Positions 1-5,962 of a DNA stretch of 6,012 nucleotides are shown one piece after another. The notes under the pieces were generated by a model, which was not told the origin of the DNA, made no database searches, and saw nothing but the letters and a program-made list of their open reading frames with translations. The stretch comes from Bacteroidota bacterium (lineage in GTDB: Bacteria; Bacteroidota; Bacteroidia; Flavobacteriales_D; JABDKJ01). Position 1 is the first letter of the stretch. Each line of letters begins with the position of its first letter. A program made the position numbers and the translations under genes. The stretch is from the NCBI GenBank assembly GCA_027621335.1, contig JAQCAN010000163.1, forward strand, positions 1 to 6,012. Reading direction: 5' to 3'.

Positions 1-684
1 TACAACTTCACGGTCAAGGTGAACGCGACTTTTGAAGGTCAGCCCATGGAGCGTTTCGTTTATTACGACAATGTGATGGGAGATAAGATGAGTTTCGAGC
101 AGGTCCGACTGTACTTGGCTGAGATGTCTTTGATCAAAACCAATGGCGATGAGGTTCCAGTCACTGCCATCGAGTTCTTCAATCTTGAAGGCACGGCAGA
201 AACAAGGAACTTCAATGTTGCACCCGGGAGCTATTCGGGTATCCGTTATCACATCGGGGTGCCCACACTGTTGAACGGAACAGATGACCCTGATTTTTTG
301 ACGAATCAGTATGGCCCTGGAAATCCACTCAATGTGCAGAATGGCATGTATTGGAGCTGGAATACAGGCTATCGCTTTGCTATCTATGAAGGACGATTGG
401 ATACCACACCGGATATATCGAATGACTTCCCAGCCTTCTTCTCCATACATCTGGGAAAGGACACTTTATATACCACAGTGGACGTGAATCAGTCTTTCAC
501 GATTGAGGAAAACAGCACCACGACCTTTGCGGTCAACTGGGATCTTGGGAAGAGTTTTTATAATGCGACCGATACCTTGGATCTTCGCTCCCCGCTGGAG
601 AGTCAGTTCCACGGTGAGGATCTGAATCTCGGATTCCGCTTCCAGGCCTGCATGAAGGATGCCTTATCACACAGTGTTCAATAA
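1..684 (+). CDS. MbnP-family copper-binding-type protein (5' end missing)
   Basis: The reading frame is open from the first base, so the signal peptide and first residues lie outside the window; the GTG at 19 is internal and not the start. The N-terminal part matches the MbnP family pattern: a β-strand (FTVKVNATFEG), then MSFEQVRLYLAEMSLIKTNG, which resembles the family's 'LRFYLSNIELVKADG' block. Next come SGIRYHIGVP, the signature GMYWSWNTGYRF (YWSW at 349-360, two Trp), FSIHLGKD, and a C-terminal LNLGFRF strand. In methanotroph MbnP/CorA proteins a Trp is oxidised to kynurenine and helps bind copper with His residues; the YWSW Trps and the His of YHIG and SIHLG are candidates here, by inference. 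The protein should be exported to the periplasm or outer membrane. The stop at 682-684 lies inside the next gene, a diheme MauG/MbnH-like protein, which matches the family's usual partnership. The visible 227 codons are most of a normal-length member. The family assignment is strong; metal and modification are not shown. Confidence 0.88.
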   Translation, partial: YNFTVKVNATFEGQPMERFVYYDNVMGDKMSFEQVRLYLAEMSLIKTNGDEVPVTAIEFFNLEGTAETRNFNVAPGSYSGIRYHIGVPTLLNGTDDPDFLTNQYGPGNPLNVQNGMYWSWNTGYRFAIYEGRLDTTPDISNDFPAFFSIHLGKDTLYTTVDVNQSFTIEENSTTTFAVNWDLGKSFYNATDTLDLRSPLESQFHGEDLNLGFRFQACMKDALSHSVQ

Positions 685-1702
685 GCTTGCTGCATACCTC
701 TTCTTTCTGGCCACTGTGACCTCATGTACCACAGCTGAGATCAAGAACATAGGTCCTACACCTCTGGTGCTGGACATCCCAACAGGTTTCTCCGAGATGA
801 AGATCCCGGCCGATAATCCCATGACGGTGGAGGCTGTGGCACTTGGAAGAGAACTATTCTTCGACCCCATCTTGTCCAAGGATTACTCCATTTCCTGCGC
901 CTCTTGCCATTTCCCAGATCATGCCTTCTCGGACACGGTCGCAGTAAGTGCAGGAGTGCATCAGGATCGCATAGGAAATAGGAATGCTTACGGTCTTGGA
1001 AACGTGGGCTTCTTAGAGGCCTTGTTCATGGAAGGTGGAGTGCCTAGCCTTGAACTCCAAGTCCTGGCGCCCATGGGCGAGCGCAGTGAGATGGACTTGC
1101 AGATTAGGGATGCAGTGGCTCGTCTGAATGAAATTCCTGAATATGTGGACTTGGCTCAAAAGGCCTATGACCGAGAGATCGATCCATGGGTCATTACCAG
1201 TGCGCTGGCCGCCTACCAGAGAACGCTCATCTCAGGAGATTCCCCGTTCGACCGATACTATTACGAGGGCCAGGAGAATGCTATCGATGCGGAAGCCAAA
1301 GCAGGGTGGGAGCACTTCCAAGCCTTGAACTGTACCGCCTGCCATTCTGCGCCTCTCTTCACCAATCAAGGCTATTTCAATATCGGACTCTACGACACGT
1401 ACGATGACCCTGGACGAGGACGCCTCACCGATAAACCCGAGGACCATGGTAAGTTCAGAGTACCGTCTCTCAGGAATGTGTCCCTCACAGCCCCATACAT
1501 GCATGACGGATCGCTGAAAGACCTCTCATCTGTCATCGACCACTTTGCCAGCGGTGGATTCGCTCACCCGAATAAGTCCAGTTTGATTCATGGATTTGCC
1601 ATTTCTGAGGAGGAAAAAGGGGAGTTGATTGCTTTCCTAGAAAGCTTAACGGACTCTTCCTTTGTCCATAACTCAGACCATCTTCCAGTAACTTTGCGTT
1701 GA
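659..1702 (+). CDS. Diheme cytochrome c peroxidase/MauG-family lipoprotein, atypical (lacks inter-heme Trp and axial Tyr/Met)
   Basis: A 347-residue diheme c-type cytochrome of the MauG/MbnH/CCP family. It has a lipoprotein signal with lipobox VTSC, Cys23 being the likely lipidated residue, so it should be anchored in a membrane facing the periplasm. Two heme-attachment motifs are visible: CASCH (80-84) and CTACH (225-229). Also present are the family blocks RNAYGLGNVGF (108-118), SEM with Glu144, matching the catalytic Glu114 of Pseudomonas CCP, and FRVPSLRNVSLTAPYMHDG (266-284). Two family positions are changed. The FWDGR block, whose Trp lies between the hemes, reads FMEGG (Met124). The residue 14 after the His of MHDG, Met275 in Pseudomonas CCP and Tyr in MauG, is Phe296. 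It may therefore not work as a normal MauG-type oxidase. The ATG at 659 overlaps mbnP by 26 nt; a GTG at 674 would also give a good, shorter lipoprotein signal. The gene is followed directly by its paralogue. The family is certain; the role is open. Confidence 0.92.
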   Translation: MPYHTVFNKLAAYLFFLATVTSCTTAEIKNIGPTPLVLDIPTGFSEMKIPADNPMTVEAVALGRELFFDPILSKDYSISCASCHFPDHAFSDTVAVSAGVHQDRIGNRNAYGLGNVGFLEALFMEGGVPSLELQVLAPMGERSEMDLQIRDAVARLNEIPEYVDLAQKAYDREIDPWVITSALAAYQRTLISGDSPFDRYYYEGQENAIDAEAKAGWEHFQALNCTACHSAPLFTNQGYFNIGLYDTYDDPGRGRLTDKPEDHGKFRVPSLRNVSLTAPYMHDGSLKDLSSVIDHFASGGFAHPNKSSLIHGFAISEEEKGELIAFLESLTDSSFVHNSDHLPVTLR

Positions 1703-2818
1703 ATGAATACGATGAAGAAGATTGCGGCCCTTATGTTCCTCATGTTGTCCTTGGTCATGTGCAAGGATAAGGAGGATGATATGGATGATATGGCCATGAA
1801 CTGTGCGAGCAGTATGCCGGTGGGTGAGGATTATGACCTCAATCTTCCCTTTTACTCGCCCAATGCACTCATTCCTACAGAGAACCCTATGAAAGTGGCT
1901 TCGGTCAACCTGGGTCGCCACCTGTTCTGGGAAAAGCGCCTCTCAGGAGATAACACCATGTCCTGCGGGACCTGTCATATCCCATCAGCCAGCTTCTCCG
2001 ATCCTTCACCGACCAGCGTAGGCATCGATGGGACCTTCGGAACGAGGAATACCATGGCCTTGATCAATCTGGTCTTCCAACCCATCATCACATGGGATGG
2101 CCATCAACCGGATTTGGAATCCCAGTCGGCAGCTCCAGTCGAGAACGTCATCGAGATGCATGACCTATGGGTGGATGTGCTCGTAGAATTGGAAGGGGAC
2201 ACCTTATATGAGAGACTGTTCGAGGAAGCATACGGAAGTCCTTGCCTGGACAAGGAACGCTCTAGAAAGTCCATAGCACAATTCATACGCAGCATGACGT
2301 CCTTCAATGCCAAGTATGACCGTGCCCAATACGGTCCTGAAACCTTCACTCCATTGGAGCAATTGGGCTTGGACATTTGGAACGATGAAGGCGGTAGTCC
2401 ACCTGAAGTCCCGCTGGGTCAGCAGGGTGCAGATTGCTTTCACTGCCATTCCTTGGCCACGGAAATCTTCACCGACAATCAATTCCATAATAACGGCTTG
2501 GATAGTGTGTTCACTGACTTAGGTCAAGGAGGAGTGACAGGCAATCCAGCCCAATATGGACGCTTCAAAACACCGTCTCTCAGGAACATAGAATACACTG
2601 CTCCATACATGCATGATGGACGTTTCCAGACCTTGGAAGAGGTGGTGGAGCATTATAATTCTGGCGGGCACCCAAGTGCCACAGTGGACCCCTTCATGAA
2701 ATTCACCGTAGGAGGTTTGCAATTGAGCGATCAGAAGAAGGCGGCATTGGTGGCCTTCATGAAGGCTCTGAGCGATGAGGAATTCATCACTAATCCTGAC
2801 TTCCAGGATCCTTTTTGA
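1703..2818 (+). CDS. MbnH/MauG-like diheme cytochrome c peroxidase-family lipoprotein
   Basis: A 371-residue paralogue of the preceding gene, and the more canonical of the two. Heme sites are CGTCH (88-92) and CFHCH (245-249). The TWDGH block keeps the inter-heme Trp (W131, equivalent to Trp94 of Pseudomonas CCP and Trp93 of MauG), and VIEM keeps the catalytic-type Glu151. PYMHDG carries His304, and the residue 14 further on is Tyr318, the position of the MauG axial Tyr294. This pattern fits MauG/MbnH, which form high-valent bis-Fe(IV) hemes and oxidise residues in a partner protein; the adjacent MbnP is the obvious candidate substrate, by inference. The signal peptide ends at Cys20 (SLVMC, with an unusual Met at -1), followed by KDKEDD, which resembles the Bacteroidota lipoprotein export signal for surface display. 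The start codon directly abuts the upstream stop; ATG 1712 (MKKIAAL...) is an equally plausible start. A non-MbnH CCP-like activity is the alternative. Confidence 0.93.
   Translation: MNTMKKIAALMFLMLSLVMCKDKEDDMDDMAMNCASSMPVGEDYDLNLPFYSPNALIPTENPMKVASVNLGRHLFWEKRLSGDNTMSCGTCHIPSASFSDPSPTSVGIDGTFGTRNTMALINLVFQPIITWDGHQPDLESQSAAPVENVIEMHDLWVDVLVELEGDTLYERLFEEAYGSPCLDKERSRKSIAQFIRSMTSFNAKYDRAQYGPETFTPLEQLGLDIWNDEGGSPPEVPLGQQGADCFHCHSLATEIFTDNQFHNNGLDSVFTDLGQGGVTGNPAQYGRFKTPSLRNIEYTAPYMHDGRFQTLEEVVEHYNSGGHPSATVDPFMKFTVGGLQLSDQKKAALVAFMKALSDEEFITNPDFQDPF
1775..1792 (+). repeat. In-frame tandem 9-bp direct repeat (Asp-Asp-Met x2)
   Basis: GATGATATG occurs twice head to tail inside the second diheme gene. 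It encodes DDMDDM (residues 25-30), just after the presumed lipidated Cys20, and is followed by AMNC. It falls in the flexible tether rather than the folded domain, so slippage at this repeat could lengthen or shorten the acidic, Met-rich linker without harming the heme domains. Confidence 0.6.
2793..2816 (+). terminator. Possible weak intrinsic terminator overlapping the end of the second diheme gene
   Basis: A 6-bp inverted repeat, ATCCTG (2793-2798) and CAGGAT (2804-2809) with a 5-nt loop, is followed by CC and a run of five T that runs into the TGA stop codon. It lies where the mbnP-diheme run should end, just before a convergent gene. The stem is short and the T tract modest, and the bases are also coding, so it could be chance. 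Confidence 0.3.
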
Positions 2819-2851
2819 CAGAGATTAAGGAAAGCTTAGTTCTGAAATCCT

Positions 2852-3508
2852 TCAAACGCCTTCTACTAGTAGGCATTTCCCCACTTCAGCACTCAGCATT
2901 GTGGAGGGTTCCTTGCCATACTTCACCGTGATGCTCTGATCGAAGGACTCGATCTGCTCCACGCGTAATTCAGTACCCAGACGGATGTTCTTGCGGTTCA
3001 GGAAGACCAGAAGCTCCTTTGAACTATCAGCCAAAGCGACTAGGCGCAACCTTTCACCCTGTTTCGCTTCTGTAAGCGGTCTATAGTTTTGCACAGGTGT
3101 GCGACCATGTTTATCGGGAATAGGGGAGCCGTGGGGATCCACGGTCGGAAAGCCTAGGAGTTCATTCATCCGATCGAAGAACTTATCCGACTGCACATGT
3201 TCCATCTCTTCGGCAATGTCATGCACTTCCTCCCATCCAAACCCCATGATCTGAGAAAGGAACATCTCGGCCAGGCGGTGCTTTCTCACGATAAGCGCGG
3301 CCAATTTCTTACCCTTGGCTGTAAGCGTCAAGGGCTTGTACTTCTCATAGGTCACCCAGCCATTGGCCTCCATCTTCTTCACCATGTCATTCACGGTGGG
3401 CTTGCTCACCTTCATCTCTTGGCTGAGTTGGGTCAAGGATATACCCTCTCCTTTATGATGAAGGAAATAGGCAGCTTTCAAATAGTTCTCCTTGGTCTGC
3501 GTGGGCAT
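2852..3508 (-). CDS. DtxR/MntR-family metal-dependent transcriptional repressor
   Basis: A 218-residue regulator of the usual length for the three-domain DtxR family. Residues 1-65 form a winged helix-turn-helix (LSQEMKVSKPTVNDMVKKM, then a wing near WVTYEKYKPLTLT). Residues about 66-135 form the dimerisation and metal domain, and about 144-218 a FeoA/SH3-like domain (LTEAKQGERLRLVAL... IRLGTELRVEQI). The metal residues are visible by alignment to DtxR and MntR: His77, Glu81 and His96 match DtxR His79, Glu83 and His98, and Glu100, Glu103 and His104 match MntR Glu99, Glu102 and His103. Glu100 stands where DtxR and IdeR have Cys102, so the site looks MntR-like; Asn8 and Lys11 replace MntR Asp8 and Glu11, however, so Mn versus Fe cannot be settled. 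It is divergent from the TonB receptor gene with a palindrome between them, and probably represses that gene and itself when metal is plentiful. It is convergent with the diheme genes (33-nt gap). Confidence 0.93.
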   Translation of the reverse strand: MPTQTKENYLKAAYFLHHKGEGISLTQLSQEMKVSKPTVNDMVKKMEANGWVTYEKYKPLTLTAKGKKLAALIVRKHRLAEMFLSQIMGFGWEEVHDIAEEMEHVQSDKFFDRMNELLGFPTVDPHGSPIPDKHGRTPVQNYRPLTEAKQGERLRLVALADSSKELLVFLNRKNIRLGTELRVEQIESFDQSITVKYGKEPSTMLSAEVGKCLLVEGV

Positions 3509-3524
3509 TGATAGGAATTTCGAA

Positions 3525-3532
3525 CAAAGATA
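3525..3532 (-). promoter_or_regulatory. Bacteroidota-type -7 promoter box for the regulator gene
   Basis: On the minus strand this reads TATCTTTG, an exact match to the Bacteroidota -7 consensus TAnnTTTG, 16 nt before the regulator's ATG (3506-3508). Transcription would start near 3518-3520, giving a leader of about 10 nt. No convincing TTG (-33) element stands at the usual distance; that region falls on the inverted repeat. Confidence 0.55.
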
Positions 3533-3553
3533 AAGATATCCCTAGCTTATATA

Positions 3554-3571
3554 TGTTAGATTATTCTAACA
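3554..3571. promoter_or_regulatory. Inverted repeat, probable operator of the DtxR/MntR-family regulator
   Basis: TGTTAGA and TCTAACA form perfect 7-bp arms around a 4-bp centre (TTAT). The layout and the TTAG...CTAA core resemble DtxR/IdeR/MntR family operators (for example the TTAGGTTAGnCTAACCTAA type). The repeat lies between the two divergent -7 boxes, about 22 bp from the regulator's box and 3 bp from the receptor's box, so a bound dimer would cover the -33 region of both promoters. This suggests joint repression of the regulator and the TonB receptor; assignment to this regulator is inferred from proximity and pattern. Confidence 0.62.
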
Positions 3572-3574
3572 ATA

Positions 3575-3582
3575 TATATTTG
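3575..3582 (+). promoter_or_regulatory. Bacteroidota-type -7 promoter box for the TonB receptor gene
   Basis: TATATTTG is an exact TAnnTTTG match, 25 nt before the receptor's ATG at 3608. Transcription would start near 3587-3589, leaving a leader of about 20 nt. The -33 position overlaps the left arm of the TGTTAGA/TCTAACA repeat and shows no clear TTTG, so the promoter may be intrinsically weak or judged by its -7 box alone. Confidence 0.58.
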
Positions 3583-3607
3583 TGAAGTAAAACAATGATT
3601 TGAGGAT

Positions 3608-5917
3608 ATGCGGAGATTCGTATTCATCATCTTTCTACTTTCTGTAGTTTCCATCCTTCAGGCGCAGGAAGGTAGGGTTCGTGGTCAAGTGAACCTAGAG
3701 GGGCAGGCCGGGGCTTACGTGACCTTGAGCATCCCTGGCACTGGTCTCGGGGCCATCAGTGATGAAAAAGGGCGTTATGTCATTGAGCAACTTCCCACTG
3801 GGATTTACCTGCTCAAAGCCGATTATCTCGGTTTTGAATCTTCTGAACAGACCTTTCGATTGACGTCTTCTTCTCCTGAAGTTTTACTCGATTTCGACTT
3901 GAAGGAAAGCCCATTCAGCCTGAATGAATTGGTGGTCACAGGCACCAAGACCTTCAAACGGCAAGTGGACTCTCCGGTTATCGTGAATGTCCTGAACGCC
4001 AAGACCTTGGATAACGTCCAAGCCTGTAACCTGTCTGATGGTCTCCGATTTCAACCGGGTTTACGCGTAGAAACGGATTGTCAGACCTGCAATTACACCC
4101 AATTGAGGATGAATGGACTGGCGGGAGGCTATTCCCAGATTCTCATCAATGGCCGACCCATCTTCAGTCCGTTGACAGGACTGTACGGTCTAGAGCAGCT
4201 TCCGGTGAATATGATCGAACGTATCGAGGTCGTCAGGGGAGGAGGTTCCACTCTTTATGGTTCCAGCGCCATTGGGGGTACTGTGAATGTCATCACACGT
4301 CTACCGAAGACCGATAGCTATGAGGCCTCGTATACCTATTCTAACATCAATGCCAGGACCGATGACCATGTCATCACAGGAAATGCACGTTTGGTCTCAG
4401 AAGAGCAGGATAGAGGGGTCTCATTCTTTCTCAATCAAAGGAACAGGTACTTCTATGACCATAACGCGGATAACTTCTCAGAGCTTCCTGAATTGCGGAA
4501 TACAGCCATAGGGATGAATGCCTTCATCCTTCCACATGAGGACCAAAAGATTGAGATCAGCCTCAGCCGTATGAATGAATACCGCTTGGGTGGTGACATG
4601 AGCGGAGGCGATGTCGAAGGCCTAGAGCAAGCTGAAGAGCGCTTCCATGAAGTTTGGATGGCCAGCTTGGACCATCACTGGAATGTCAATGGGGATCGCA
4701 GTTCCGTCATCACGTATGCTGCGGCCCAACGCACAGATAGGGACCACTACACGGGCATCCTCCCTGATGATGCGGAAGAGCTTCAGGTCTTTTTGCAGAA
4801 TCCACCTTTTGGCACTTCGCTGGCTCAGACTTTACAAATTGGAGGACAGATTAATCATAAGGTGAAGACCGGCTTCCTAGGACCGAACACCCTCACTCTG
4901 GGAGGGGAATACCTCATCGATGAGGTGAGGGATGATATTCCAGCTTATGCCTTCCTTGTTGACCAGACGACCAAGGACCTAGGGGTCTTCTTGCAAAGTG
5001 ACTGGCAACTTAGGCCTTCTTTGAATCTGCTCAGCGGTGTGCGTATGGATGACCACAACCTGTTGGATGGCCTCATCTTCTCGCCCCGAGCCTCTCTGCT
5101 CTACAAGCAGGGCAGGTTCACACAATACAGGCTGAATTATGCCACTGGCTTCCGGGCGCCACAGGCCTTTGACACCGATCTTCATATCGCCTTCGCTGGG
5201 GGTGGAGTGTCCAGAGTCAGCTTGGACCCAGGCTTGGATGCAGAACGCTCACGTAGTGTCAGCGCCTCGGTGAACTATGACCGCCCGATGGAGTCCTACA
5301 TCCTCGGCTTCACATTGGAAGGCTTCAGGACCCATTTGGATAGGGCCTTCTTTCTCGACCCTGTTGGTGAGGATGCATTCGGAGAGCGATTCGTGAAACG
5401 TAATGGCCAAGGGGCCACGGTGCAAGGGCTGACTTTGGAACTTAGAGCGAATTATAAGCAGAAATCCCAGCTAGAAGCAGGGTTCACCCTGCAGAGCAGC
5501 CGCTTCGATGAGGAGGTAGAACTCATCGATGGGCTTCCAGGTACTCGGTACTTCGCTCGCACACCTGAGACCTATGGATTCGCGACCTTGTCCATCATGC
5601 CCTATCAAAGATGGGATGCCAATCTGAACTATGTCTACACCGGGTCTATGGTGGTACCTCACTTCGCTGGCGCACCTGAACAGGTGCAGGACGAATTGTT
5701 CCGCTCACCTGCTTTCCATGAGTTCAGCTTGAAATTCAGCTACCGCCTCAAGACGGCAGGTGAAGGCCCGGGTCTGCAGCTCTACGGAGGAGTCAAGAAC
5801 TTTACGAACAGCTATCAACAGGACTTCGATACAGGAAAGAATAGGGATAGCAATTACATCTATGGCCCAGCTCAGCCGCGGACCGTTTTTCTAGGAATCA
5901 AGCTGAACGGTCAATAA
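3608..5917 (+). CDS. TonB-dependent outer-membrane receptor with carboxypeptidase-regulatory-like N-terminal domain
   Basis: A complete 769-residue receptor for energy-dependent uptake across the outer membrane. It starts with a signal peptide (MRRFVFIIFLLSVVSILQA, cleavage near residue 19). Residues about 22-100 form a CarboxypepD_reg-like β-sandwich (RVRGQVNLEG... GAISDEKGRYVIEQLPTGIYLL... YLGF). A TonB-box-like NELVVTG (106-112) follows, then a plug domain (about 118-230) with LSDGLRFQPGLRVETDCQTC, MNGLAGGYSQILINGRPIF, IERIEVVRGGGSTLYGSSAIGGTVNVI. The rest is a 22-strand-type β-barrel ending in RTVFLGIKLNGQ. The plug holds a CxxC (Cys158 and Cys161) plus Cys140, a pattern I associate with a distinct group of Bacteroidota receptors. 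The substrate is not readable; the adjacent metalloregulator and operator point to a metal, metal chelate, heme or cobalamin-type ligand. It stands alone as a transcription unit, divergent from the regulator. No SusD partner follows, which argues against glycan import. Confidence 0.95.
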   Translation: MRRFVFIIFLLSVVSILQAQEGRVRGQVNLEGQAGAYVTLSIPGTGLGAISDEKGRYVIEQLPTGIYLLKADYLGFESSEQTFRLTSSSPEVLLDFDLKESPFSLNELVVTGTKTFKRQVDSPVIVNVLNAKTLDNVQACNLSDGLRFQPGLRVETDCQTCNYTQLRMNGLAGGYSQILINGRPIFSPLTGLYGLEQLPVNMIERIEVVRGGGSTLYGSSAIGGTVNVITRLPKTDSYEASYTYSNINARTDDHVITGNARLVSEEQDRGVSFFLNQRNRYFYDHNADNFSELPELRNTAIGMNAFILPHEDQKIEISLSRMNEYRLGGDMSGGDVEGLEQAEERFHEVWMASLDHHWNVNGDRSSVITYAAAQRTDRDHYTGILPDDAEELQVFLQNPPFGTSLAQTLQIGGQINHKVKTGFLGPNTLTLGGEYLIDEVRDDIPAYAFLVDQTTKDLGVFLQSDWQLRPSLNLLSGVRMDDHNLLDGLIFSPRASLLYKQGRFTQYRLNYATGFRAPQAFDTDLHIAFAGGGVSRVSLDPGLDAERSRSVSASVNYDRPMESYILGFTLEGFRTHLDRAFFLDPVGEDAFGERFVKRNGQGATVQGLTLELRANYKQKSQLEAGFTLQSSRFDEEVELIDGLPGTRYFARTPETYGFATLSIMPYQRWDANLNYVYTGSMVVPHFAGAPEQVQDELFRSPAFHEFSLKFSYRLKTAGEGPGLQLYGGVKNFTNSYQQDFDTGKNRDSNYIYGPAQPRTVFLGIKLNGQ

Positions 5918-5962
5918 AGCTGATCATTAATTAGAATTCATCGGATTTATTCCAAATAAAAT

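Noticed and set aside
19..21. GTG at 19 as the true start of the MbnP-like gene
   Set aside because: The frame is open to base 1 and the preceding residues (YNFTVK) continue the first β-strand of the family; no signal peptide follows the GTG. The gene is cut by the window edge.
1232..1504. Open frame of about 90 codons on the minus strand inside the first diheme gene (and similar ones in other genes)
   Set aside because: It is fully antisense to a clearly coding, motif-rich gene, and its protein shows no recognisable domain. It is a shadow of the real frame.
2863..2874. Palindrome CTACTAGTAG near the 3' end of the regulator gene
   Set aside because: It lies in codons for the regulator's last residues, has no T tract, and does not resemble the TTAG...CTAA operator spacing; most likely chance.
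3197..3511. Plus-strand open frame of 104 codons antisense to the regulator
   Set aside because: It covers the conserved DtxR HTH and metal domain on the other strand. Its His/Leu-rich product is typical of antisense translation.
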